A stretch of DNA of 64,000 nt from a virus: positions 1 through 64,000 of IMG/VR virus record IMGVR_UViG_3300009314_000009. The stretch is one strand, 5' to 3'. The translations under genes were made by a program, and so were the position numbers. Under the pieces are notes generated by a model. It did not search any database, was not told the origin of the DNA, and saw nothing but the letters and a program-made list of their open reading frames with translations. Shown in pieces: positions 14,792 to 21,637 of the stretch (the stretch's first letter is position 1; every line of letters starts with the position of its first letter).

Positions 14792-15098
14792 CTAATCCTT
14801 TATACATCAAAATCAATCTTTGTTGGGCTGCTTCTATTTTATTATAATAAGTTTCAACAGTTTTCTGTTTTGCTTTTTCTTCCGATAATTTATTCAATTC
14901 TTCATTATACACATAACGCACTAAATTGGCTGATTCTGTATCATTAAACTTTTGGCAGTCTTCTATTAATGTTTTCATGTATGTTGTGTCTTGTTCTAGT
15001 TCAAACACAGAAGCTGACACAGAATTTAAATCAGATCCAATTGAACCCCGTTTAGTATTCAACCAATTGATATGATTAATTATTTCATCTTTATTCAT
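14781..15098 (-). CDS. coiled-coil protein (105 aa)
   Basis: Almost entirely helical with heptad-like spacing and many K, E and Q residues, and no cysteines outside one at residue ~48. It overlaps the helicase gene by 11 nt and the methyltransferase by 8 nt, so translation is coupled. It might be an accessory subunit of one of them; no direct evidence. Confidence 0.6.
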   Translation of the reverse strand: MNKDEIINHINWLNTKRGSIGSDLNSVSASVFELEQDTTYMKTLIEDCQKFNDTESANLVRYVYNEELNKLSEEKAKQKTVETYYNKIEAAQQRLILMYKGLDAD

Positions 15099-15720
15099 CT
15101 TCTACCTGCTTCATGTTTTCAAAAATCAAAAAATAACAATGATATTTTCTCGCGTGAATTTGATTTTTTTGATTAGGTGAAACCATTCGGCTTTTTGCTA
15201 ACAATATAAACATATCTTTCAAGTAAAAATTCAAATTTTCAGCCTGATTTATTATTTTTACATGACTCCAATATTGCTTCCTAGACGAAACTACATCTTG
15301 GCATTTCACTATTAATTTACCTTTTTGCTTTAAAACTCTGGAAAATTCCTCTAAACATTCATTATACCAAAATAATAGATCTTTCATTGATGGGAATTCA
15401 CCAAATCTGTTTGCAATTAATCCTTGAGATTCTTTTCTACGGCCCCCTATAAAAGGGGGATCGAACATTAATCTTTCTATAGAATTATTTTCAAGATATT
15501 CCAATTTATTGGCGTTCGATTTTATTACATCAAATCTTTGAGGGAATAAATCTGATTTAAAAACAGGCTCTTCCACACAACTTCTTTTGTAAAAAGAACC
15601 TATACTAAAAGTAGGGTCACAATCAATTCTTTTACCTTCTAAATGTAAACTAATTATGTTTCTTATCATTTCGCCTTCATCATATCCTATTGATTTTATA
15701 GGATCAAAAAATAAACTCAT
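15091..15720 (-). CDS. SAM-dependent DNA methyltransferase (209 aa)
   Basis: Catalytic motif IV is DPPF (RLMFDPPFIGG) near residue 85-90. An upstream D-P-T-F-S-I-G-S-F segment is motif I/X-like, and KGKLIVKCQDV is a typical core strand of N6-adenine or N4-cytosine methyltransferases. The small size implies little or no target-recognition domain. It likely methylates phage DNA, for example to evade restriction; specificity unknown. Co-operonic with primase and helicases. Confidence 0.75.
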   Translation of the reverse strand: MSLFFDPIKSIGYDEGEMIRNIISLHLEGKRIDCDPTFSIGSFYKRSCVEEPVFKSDLFPQRFDVIKSNANKLEYLENNSIERLMFDPPFIGGRRKESQGLIANRFGEFPSMKDLLFWYNECLEEFSRVLKQKGKLIVKCQDVVSSRKQYWSHVKIINQAENLNFYLKDMFILLAKSRMVSPNQKNQIHARKYHCYFLIFENMKQVEDE

Positions 15721-16616
15721 CTTATACCTGCTTCATGTTTTAAAATTCTACAATCTACAAACCCCAATTCATCAGGGTCCCCTCCATCCCAACGAATGCG
15801 CTCAGCAGCCACTCCCATAGAACGAAACTCAGCTACATGCTTTCCAGCTTTATCCCAGGCTTTCTGGTCAGTAGGGTCAAACATAAATATTATTTTACGA
15901 AAGCTGTTTGCCAACTTGTGTATTTGTGAATCGGTAAGAGCTGATCCAAAACCGGTACCAACACCCTTGCCCATACGATAAACGTCAAAAGCTCCTTCAA
16001 CTATACCACAAGTATCTCCTGTCCAATCATCTAAACCAAATATGATATCTTTATAATGGACTAAAGATTCTTCAGGAGTTGCTGAACGATATCTAAATTT
16101 ATTGTTGTCTGTTATGTCCCTGGCTTGAAAACTAACTACTCTATGGTTGTAAGTTATTGGCAAAACAATCCTATTTTCCCAATCAGGCCCGTCCATAACT
16201 GTAGTAAAATGTAAATCATATTTTTGGCTTAAAAATTCAGGATTGTAACCCCTGCCCAAAAGATAATCATTGTGCCTTTCTCTTGCCTCACGGGTACCGG
16301 GTATTGTCATCATTTTAGCATTTTGTCGTTTTTCTTTGTAAATTCTGGAATGACCATAACCCCCATAACCTTGAAGGAGTCCACGGGCTTCCCTTTTGCT
16401 GACTTCTAATAATTCAGCTATAACTTCAACAGAAGAAATCCCACCACAGGACCAACAATTGTAACCACCTCTTTTTAAATCGAAACCCCCAAAATAATCA
16501 CGGTCACCACCTTTGTGGTTATGTTTAAAAGGGCAACAGATATTAATCCACCTTGAACTTTTTTGACGGTATTGGATCCTGAAATCCTTTAAAAATTTAA
16601 CAACGTCCCAAACCAT
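15717..16616 (-). CDS. DNA primase, DnaG-like (zinc finger plus TOPRIM)
   Basis: Residues 27-57 form a CHC2-type zinc finger (C-C-P-F-K-H-N-H, then C-W-S-C). Residues ~145-190 match the RNA polymerase basic core region (NRIVLPI, then FQARDIT), and the TOPRIM has GIVEGAFD at 204-211, FMFDPTD at ~244-250 and GDPDEL near 279. At 299 aa it lacks a separate helicase-binding domain. It would lay primers for the Pol A-type polymerase. GGAGG lies inside the preceding 33-aa ORF. Confidence 0.9.
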   Translation of the reverse strand: MVWDVVKFLKDFRIQYRQKSSRWINICCPFKHNHKGGDRDYFGGFDLKRGGYNCWSCGGISSVEVIAELLEVSKREARGLLQGYGGYGHSRIYKEKRQNAKMMTIPGTREARERHNDYLLGRGYNPEFLSQKYDLHFTTVMDGPDWENRIVLPITYNHRVVSFQARDITDNNKFRYRSATPEESLVHYKDIIFGLDDWTGDTCGIVEGAFDVYRMGKGVGTGFGSALTDSQIHKLANSFRKIIFMFDPTDQKAWDKAGKHVAEFRSMGVAAERIRWDGGDPDELGFVDCRILKHEAGIR

Positions 16617-16718
16617 TTATATACCAAGCCCTCCTTGATATATGTGTTGACTTTCCAACCAACTATCTTTCTCGATTTCTTTTAAATGATTTTTTATGTA
16701 ATCATCGCTAAAAATCAT
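16617..16718 (-). CDS. small ORF (33 aa) ahead of primase
   Basis: ATG 16718 overlaps the upstream stop as ATGA. Its TAA abuts the primase ATG, and its last codons carry the primase GGAGG site. Charged N-terminal helix, otherwise featureless. It may serve mainly to couple translation. Confidence 0.5.
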   Translation of the reverse strand: MIFSDDYIKNHLKEIEKDSWLESQHIYQGGLGI

Positions 16719-16918
16719 ACTTCAATTTTCCATTCTTTGGTATAATTTCTGAGCCATTGTAATTTGGATATAGCATTATCACCTGGCATATAAAAAATCT
16801 CAGGTATACCGTGACCTTGTTGAATACATTTAAAACGTAAATCACGCAAAATTTCACTAGCTTTAACTTCAGCTGTTTGGCTCATTACTTCCGCAAATTT
16901 AAAAAAATTTGATTTCAT
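16715..16918 (-). CDS. hypothetical protein (67 aa)
   Basis: AGGAGGACAAGT upstream of ATG 16918 and a class B promoter 15-30 nt further up, so this is the first gene of the primase/helicase operon. Mixed helical protein with no recognised family. Confidence 0.6.
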   Translation of the reverse strand: MKSNFFKFAEVMSQTAEVKASEILRDLRFKCIQQGHGIPEIFYMPGDNAISKLQWLRNYTKEWKIEV

Positions 16919-16932
16919 ACTTGTCCTCCTGT

Positions 16933-16950
16933 ATTTATTATAAAAAGTTC
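16933..16950 (-). promoter_or_regulatory. class B promoter
   Basis: Minus-strand GTGAACTTTTTATAATAAAT. It begins in the last codons of the GIY-YIG gene and directs the operon from 16918 downward. It also contains the AAAAAGTG/AACTTTTT half of the class A dyad. Confidence 0.55.
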
Positions 16951-17524
16951 ACTTTTTAAACACAAATTCCTTTTCAAATACTTGCTTAGATTTTTTTATT
17001 TGAGCGTTTTTTATCATTTTATTAATAAATTTATTTTTAGTTTTTTTCTTCATTCTGCCATTTTCCAAATCTTCTAATTGATCAAATAAATTATTAGCTC
17101 TCAAATATTGTTTTAACTTGCGCAAAGGGTCTTTTCTGATTTGAACCTTTTTAATTTCTTTATCTTTATGTATTTCAAAATTTTTCATCTCAGCTTTCAA
17201 TTTTAAGTAAGCCTTATGTTTGCCAGCAAATTTTAAATATTTAAGTGTTTTCTGTCCGTCACCTCCCAAAATCATATTTAAAACATTAGGATTTTCTAAA
17301 AATTTACGATCTACAATTGCTGCTTCGTAAGCATAAGCTTCAACTGATGTTTTAAATGTTGCTAAAATTTCTTTTTTAAATTTACTTGGAGCATATCGTT
17401 GTTGCAGATCTTTAATTAACAAACCACTACCCAAGCAGCCATCTTTCATGTTATTCGTGGAATATTTGCCCACATAAAATTGCCCAGTAGGCACAAAAAT
17501 AACCTTGTATACCATGTGAATCAT
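16949..17524 (-). CDS. GIY-YIG homing-endonuclease-like protein
   Basis: The nuclease domain begins almost at the proposed start: VYKVIFVPTGQFYVGKYS carries the degenerate GIY and YVG strands, followed by DGCLGSG, an A-Y-E-A catalytic-glutamate helix and an N-V-L-N-x5-G-G signature. The C-terminal ~90 residues are very basic and probably bind DNA. I set the start at ATG 17524. The open frame extends to 17608, but that extension only translates 15-bp tandem repeats as KKVTG units. Likely a selfish free-standing endonuclease beside a non-coding region. Confidence 0.75.
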   Translation of the reverse strand: MIHMVYKVIFVPTGQFYVGKYSTNNMKDGCLGSGLLIKDLQQRYAPSKFKKEILATFKTSVEAYAYEAAIVDRKFLENPNVLNMILGGDGQKTLKYLKFAGKHKAYLKLKAEMKNFEIHKDKEIKKVQIRKDPLRKLKQYLRANNLFDQLEDLENGRMKKKTKNKFINKMIKNAQIKKSKQVFEKEFVFKK

Positions 17525-17530
17525 TTCAAT

Positions 17531-17599
17531 ACCTGTTACCTTTTTACCTGTTACCTTTTTACCTGTTACCTTTTTACTTGTTACCTTTTTACTTGTTAT
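17531..17599. repeat. 15-bp tandem repeat, 4.6 copies
   Basis: Units ACCTGTTACCTTTTT at 17531, 17546 and 17561, then ACTTGTTACCTTTTT at 17576 and a partial copy from 17591. It lies immediately upstream of the GIY-YIG start. The core TTACCTTTTT matches elements upstream of the terminase gene. Confidence 0.85.
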
Positions 17600-18196
17600 C
17601 GCAGTCACTGGGCAGCATAGTTTCCCTAGACCTGTTGCGGTATAGGGAATATGACGCAGTGTACTGTTTCACATTATGTTCTGAATTGATTGGATATACC
17701 GCGAGCCTTTTTACACACTTCACACTCTACAATTCAGCCTATCCAAATAAATCTGGAATGGGGTCGTGTTGCTGAAATTTCGACAGATAAACTTTTACAT
17801 AAATGTACTTCAAGCCTTCAGCGCAAGTATCGGGGGCCTGTCTGAAACTGCTCCCCCATGAGCTATTGAACAAAGTTTAAGATCCAATAACCCACAAATT
17901 ACTATTCAAGCCCCTTTCAGTTGCCTTCAGAGGTTGTAATTCAATTGAAACTGGTATTTCAGGCCCCAGTTTTTAATAGGCGTATAGCGTGCAATCTGGC
18001 TATCGGTGGAATAAAAAGAGCTGTCACGGGTTTCGTTTCAGTTCTTTCTTCTTCTCGTTCCCTATGCTTATTTTTCCTAATGAAGGGGTGGAGATCACCC
18101 CGGAACAAAAAGAAAAAAGTAAGCATTATTGCCGGTAGCTACTCCGACTGCTTATATATATTATATAAATTTATTTACAAAAGTAGCAATTTTTTA
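17600..18196. other. ~600-bp non-coding, hairpin-rich region (candidate large ncRNA)
   Basis: No credible gene on either strand; the few open frames lack ribosome binding sites and recognisable sequence. It contains several strong inverted repeats: 17602-17610 with 17657-17666 enclosing 17622-17628 with 17643-17649; TTGGATA 17690-17696 with 17740-17746; GAATTG 17683-17688 with 17730-17735, which crosses the previous pair; GGGGG/CCCCC near 17832-17857; 17948-17954 with 17966-17972; and GGGGTG/CACCCC at 18084-18100. This density in an otherwise gapless genome suggests a structured RNA or an origin. Confidence 0.5.
17948..17975 (+). terminator. terminator-like hairpin, plus strand
   Basis: Seven-bp stem AAACTGG/CCAGTTT with an 11-nt loop followed by TTTTT. 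No plus-strand gene precedes it, so if active it would end an RNA made from the non-coding region. Confidence 0.4.
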
Positions 18197-18271
18197 TTAC
18201 ATATCTCTTAATTTGTAAAAAGCTTTGAGTTTTTTGCCTGTTTCACTTGATTTTTTAACTTTGTGATACAT
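18197..18271 (-). CDS. 24-aa basic peptide ORF
   Basis: ATG 18271 with AGGAGGG 4 nt upstream, just after the sigma-like gene stop. Lys-rich (MYHKVKKSS start). Retained only because of the strong ribosome binding site; it may be a leader peptide. Confidence 0.35.
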   Translation of the reverse strand: MYHKVKKSSETGKKLKAFYKLRDM

Positions 18272-18279
18272 GTTCCCTC

Positions 18280-18894
18280 CTACAATTTATTATACGAATA
18301 ACAAAGTGCTACTGGGTCCTGTTCTGCGTCAAATTTTTCATAAATAAAATAACGCAAATCTCCAAGAGCTCTTTGGAGTCTCTTTTTGTCCCAGCCCCAT
18401 TCGCTAACTATGTTGAGTAAGTTATCAATAGTGAGCCGCAATTGACGACCTAAAGCTGTTACAAGGTTCCCCGATACTATAACACTGTATATTTTTTTAG
18501 CATCTTCTGACAGCTCCGAATAGGCTATATTCAAATCTATGTTTTCTGCGTTGTCAAAAGCTTCCCCGCGATCTTCCTGGCTTGCGTGACCATCATGGAG
18601 TCCAGATCCTGAGTCTTTACTGCGGTCATCCCTTACCAATTTGAATTTATATGCCTTATCTTGAAATTTATACCAGTAACGGTAATGTAATTTTTTCAAG
18701 TGGGTCCAAAGAACAGTTCCAAAATTAGCACCTTTTTCTGGATCAAAAACTTCCAAAGCTTCGTAAAAAATTAAAGAGCCCTCTTGGAAAAGATCTTCAT
18801 ATTGATCGGCTGGTGCTTTCAATGTATGTATGGCTTTATGTATCATATTTTTATAACATTTGCCGCCATATGTATATGGTTTCTGTTTATTCAC
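18280..18894 (-). CDS. third sigma-factor-like protein (204 aa)
   Basis: GTG 18894 has GGAGG 5 nt upstream and overlaps the preceding stop, so it is preferred to the ATG at 18924. Residues ~28-75 resemble sigma region 2 (EDLFQEGSLIFYEALEVFDP, then an FGTVLWTHLKKLHYRY helix). The C-terminal half is helical and weakly like region 4. Spacing is closer to ECF or phage sigma proteins such as T4 gp55-type factors than to RpoD. Transcribed from a class A-like promoter with the zinc-ribbon gene. Confidence 0.65.
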   Translation of the reverse strand: MNKQKPYTYGGKCYKNMIHKAIHTLKAPADQYEDLFQEGSLIFYEALEVFDPEKGANFGTVLWTHLKKLHYRYWYKFQDKAYKFKLVRDDRSKDSGSGLHDGHASQEDRGEAFDNAENIDLNIAYSELSEDAKKIYSVIVSGNLVTALGRQLRLTIDNLLNIVSEWGWDKKRLQRALGDLRYFIYEKFDAEQDPVALCYSYNKL

Positions 18895-19090
18895 TAGAAC
18901 CTCCACAATCAGTACAAAGATCACTTACGAGGTACGGTCCATTTTCTGCAAATACGAGGTGCGGTCCATTTTCTGATTTGCAACAATCACAGATTTCTTC
19001 ACCGCAACAATCGCAAAACTTTATAGAACCTGGTGTAACTTCAGATCCACAACCACTACAGAATTCATTTTTGTCTATTTGTACGTCCAT
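18887..19090 (-). CDS. multi-zinc-ribbon protein (67 aa)
   Basis: ATG 19090 with AAGGAGGAC upstream is preferred to the ATG at 19120. Four C-x2-C motifs could form two zinc ribbons. A 9-residue internal duplication (ENGPHLV/ENGPYLV) corresponds to a 27-bp tandem repeat at 18927-18975. It may be a small transcription accessory factor coupled to the sigma-like protein (inference). Confidence 0.6.
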   Translation of the reverse strand: MDVQIDKNEFCSGCGSEVTPGSIKFCDCCGEEICDCCKSENGPHLVFAENGPYLVSDLCTDCGGSSE

Positions 19091-19112
19091 TTTGTCCTCC
19101 TTATTTATCCTT

Positions 19113-19167
19113 ATTTTCAATATAGATAAATAAAAAATAAAAAGGAGATATTTCTTAAAAAATATAA
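19113..19167 (-). promoter_or_regulatory. class A-like promoter (diverged dyad)
   Basis: Minus strand: ATATTTTTTAAGAAATATCTCC, 27 bp in, then TATTGAAAATAAGG. The ATCTCCTTTT stretch after the dyad is shared with 11544-11606. The 100-bp gap 19091-19192 holds nothing else. Confidence 0.5.
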
Positions 19168-19192
19168 CTATTTACTTAAATTTTTAGTTATT

Positions 19193-19831
19193 TTAATGAT
19201 TTTCAACTATATTACCAATTGCGTCAATATAGTAATGACCTGATTTTTCTAATTTGGGTAAAATTTCTTGCTTCCATGTGTCATGATCTTTGGCTTTTAA
19301 TAAAAGTTCTTCAGGTGTTTGTTTATACTTATATACTTTTTGTAATTTTGAAAATTTATCATCAGATTTTAACCAAAACCAGAATAAAGATCGACAGTGA
19401 TTGTTTTGAAACTTGTTGTCTTCATGTAAAAAATCCATCAAAGTCAAACGTTTTTGCGGCCATACACCTATTAATTCTTGATTTAGACGGGCTTTTGTGT
19501 ATCTATTGCATTGGTGAGCTATGCAATCCCATATTGAATTGTTTGATACAATGATATTTCTATCATTTTTATTGTGTAATTTAGTATCATCCATAATAAA
19601 ATTCACAATAAAGGTACCTTTCACTATTTCATTAATTGCTTGTTTTAAATTATTTAACCATTTTGAATTTTTATTCAAAACCTTTGAAAAAGGCAAATTA
19701 TCAGGATCTAAATCAAAATCTTTCGCATTTTCTTTCCAAAGTTTATTACATTTGTCTACTATGATTTTTGAATTGTTGTAAATTTCTTCAAGGTTACCAC
19801 TAGTTTCAATTTCATCAAACAAATTAGACAT
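19193..19831 (-). CDS. hypothetical protein (212 aa)
   Basis: Lys/Asn-rich, largely helical. A central IWDCIAHQCNRY segment followed by FLHEDNKFQNNHCR has paired Cys/His, but no standard zinc finger or nuclease motif. First minus-strand gene of the divergent region, with a class B box 22 nt upstream. No family recognised. Confidence 0.6.
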   Translation of the reverse strand: MSNLFDEIETSGNLEEIYNNSKIIVDKCNKLWKENAKDFDLDPDNLPFSKVLNKNSKWLNNLKQAINEIVKGTFIVNFIMDDTKLHNKNDRNIIVSNNSIWDCIAHQCNRYTKARLNQELIGVWPQKRLTLMDFLHEDNKFQNNHCRSLFWFWLKSDDKFSKLQKVYKYKQTPEELLLKAKDHDTWKQEILPKLEKSGHYYIDAIGNIVENH

Positions 19832-19852
19832 AAATACCTCTTTTGCGTTACA

Positions 19853-19865
19853 TTTATTATAAATA
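19853..19865 (-). promoter_or_regulatory. class B promoter, minus side of divergent pair
   Basis: Minus-strand CTATTTATAATAAATG upstream of the 212-aa gene. Confidence 0.5.
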
Positions 19866-19886
19866 GTTGGGAGATTACTTTGTAAT

Positions 19887-19901
19887 GTTTTATAATAAGA
19901 T
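19887..19901 (+). promoter_or_regulatory. class B promoter, plus side of divergent pair
   Basis: GTTTTATAATAAGATTATAAG, about 50 nt upstream of the first radical SAM gene. It would drive the long plus-strand replication operon. Confidence 0.55.
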
Positions 19902-19951
19902 TATAAGCATGAAACAATAATTCAAAATGGGATCATTGTGAAGTACATAAT

Positions 19952-21013
19952 ATGAGAGAATTTAAAACCCCTATAAGTTTACGTGGCGATCATTATTATT
20001 GCCCACTCAGTCTCCAAATAGATAGTTATTGGAACTGTGAACCGGGTTGCATCTCTTGTTATCTTCGGAAAATGAACAGAACCTGGGGACAAGAACAACG
20101 TGTAACTGATCCTGAAAATGTAAGGAAAAAACTCACCAGTGGTATGAACAGCAAAAACCCAAAGACACCATTGGCTCACGCCCTCAAAAATAAAAATACT
20201 ATAAGATTGGGCAATAAAACTGATCCTTTTCAAAACATAGAAAAAACAAAAAGGATTAGCAGCAGAATAATTGGAGTTATGGAAGATCTTGATTGGAGTT
20301 ATGTTGTACAAACTAAATATGTTGCTAATGTAGTGCCTGTTTTCCATAAAATAAAAGTAGGTACATTAATGCCTATAGTTTCCCCGGGGCTTGAGATGGA
20401 TTGGGAATTGTTTGAAAAATGTAAAACAACCAACCCTATAGACCGTTTGAGACTTCTTAACGTGTTTAACCGTGAACACGATATTCAAGGTGGTGTTAAT
20501 GGTGAGCCTTTTATTCCTGGGTATCATTCTGAAAGAGATTTTGAACAAACTTTAAAATTATTGAAAACATATAATATTAAATCATACAACACTTATCATC
20601 TTCATTTTAATGATTTAGTTGCTAAAAATTTCCATGAAGCTGGTTTAGATATTGAATTAATATGGAAAATGAACCAAGATGAGAATTGGAAACCTATTCT
20701 ACAAAATCTTATTGACCTTGCTAAAAAATATGATATAATATTGGGTTGTCCGGATTTCGTCAACAGTGGTTTGTACCAAGAAAAAACAAATACTTGTTGC
20801 GGTTTAAATGTACCTAACCCAACCAAGTTCACTATGATTGAATGGAAGAAAAAGATGCTGTGGGAAGGTAAAACAGCACAACAGGCCATAGATGAAACTT
20901 GGGATGGGGTAGGGGATAGGCAAGAAGCTCTTGACATTTTAACTAATAAACAAAAAGATATGTATACAATTAAAGATATTGAAATCGAAACAAAGAAAGG
21001 TGGTCTGTTTTGA
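19952..21013 (+). CDS. radical SAM protein 1, spore photoproduct lyase-like (353 aa)
   Basis: The CEPGCISC string at about residues 29-36 is the C-x3-C-x2-C cluster binding [4Fe-4S]-SAM. It is followed by GNKTDPFQ and a T-K-Y strand, the pattern of the SplB/COG1533 radical SAM family, whose best-known member repairs spore photoproduct in DNA. A late double Cys (NTCCGLNVPNP) may be catalytic or bind metal. Ends KKGGLF, a tail shared with several replication proteins. No strong ribosome binding site before ATG 19952. Operonic with a methyltransferase and a second radical SAM protein. DNA repair or base modification are both possible. Confidence 0.78.
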   Translation: MREFKTPISLRGDHYYCPLSLQIDSYWNCEPGCISCYLRKMNRTWGQEQRVTDPENVRKKLTSGMNSKNPKTPLAHALKNKNTIRLGNKTDPFQNIEKTKRISSRIIGVMEDLDWSYVVQTKYVANVVPVFHKIKVGTLMPIVSPGLEMDWELFEKCKTTNPIDRLRLLNVFNREHDIQGGVNGEPFIPGYHSERDFEQTLKLLKTYNIKSYNTYHLHFNDLVAKNFHEAGLDIELIWKMNQDENWKPILQNLIDLAKKYDIILGCPDFVNSGLYQEKTNTCCGLNVPNPTKFTMIEWKKKMLWEGKTAQQAIDETWDGVGDRQEALDILTNKQKDMYTIKDIEIETKKGGLF

Positions 21014-21636
21014 AAAATGATAAAAACTACAAAGATGTGCTGAAAGTTTCCAAAAGAGGCTCAGATTGGAATTCACAAAAAGCAATTTTTGAAAAAATAT
21101 TCAAAGCAATCAAAGATGGAAGTGGAGCTCTTGGTACATTTTTAGATCTCACTTGTGGTGTTGGTGCAATATTTAAAAAACTTGTAGATGATTTTCAGTT
21201 CAAAAAATGGATTGGGCTTGAAATAAGCGAATGTTGTTTGGAAGAATGGGAACTTTTAAAAGAAAAATACAAAGATCAAGTTGAAATTGAAACTTTATTA
21301 ATGAGTTGTTTTGATTATCGTAGTGAAGATCCAATACAAATTGCTTATTTATCTTTCAACACTTTCTCGTTGCACAAAAAACACGAAGAAACTTGGAGCA
21401 AAATTGAAACATTTTTAAAAAATAATGATATTGAACATTTTGTATTCGCTGACACTGCTTCAATGTGGTTCAAAATACGTGGTCACGGTGGTCCATATGA
21501 TGTTGAAGATTGGGATGAGTACGTTGAGAAAATGGAAGATACCTTATCAGAAATAACAAATCACTCGTATGAACTACAATTAGCTGAAAGATTCAGTTCT
21601 AAAAAATGTGCTATCTTTCATTTCAAAAAGGTTTAA
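21010..21636 (+). CDS. class I SAM-dependent methyltransferase (208 aa)
   Basis: Motif I is FLDLTCGVGAIFKKL near residues 44-58 and the next strand W-I-G-L-E-I-S carries the acidic motif II residue. No DPPY/NPPY is seen, so it is not an obvious adenine methyltransferase; the substrate is unknown. The TTG start at 21010 overlaps the radical SAM stop (TTTTGA) with AAAGGTGG upstream. Placement between two radical SAM genes suggests a shared pathway. Confidence 0.65.
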   Translation: MKNDKNYKDVLKVSKRGSDWNSQKAIFEKIFKAIKDGSGALGTFLDLTCGVGAIFKKLVDDFQFKKWIGLEISECCLEEWELLKEKYKDQVEIETLLMSCFDYRSEDPIQIAYLSFNTFSLHKKHEETWSKIETFLKNNDIEHFVFADTASMWFKIRGHGGPYDVEDWDEYVEKMEDTLSEITNHSYELQLAERFSSKKCAIFHFKKV

Positions 21637-21637
21637 T

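Noticed and set aside
17820-17965. Degenerate CRISPR-like repeats (TTCAAGCC and CCTTCAG recurrences)
   Set aside because: Only 7-8 bp matches with irregular spacing; no array and no cas genes.
17600-18196. Group I intron associated with the GIY-YIG gene
   Set aside because: No interrupted host gene flanks the region and I cannot see the conserved P/Q/R/S core strings; a covariance search would be needed to reopen this.
17921-18211. 96-codon plus-strand ORF in the non-coding region
   Set aside because: No ribosome binding site, atypical composition, overlaps strong hairpins and has no protein-like pattern.
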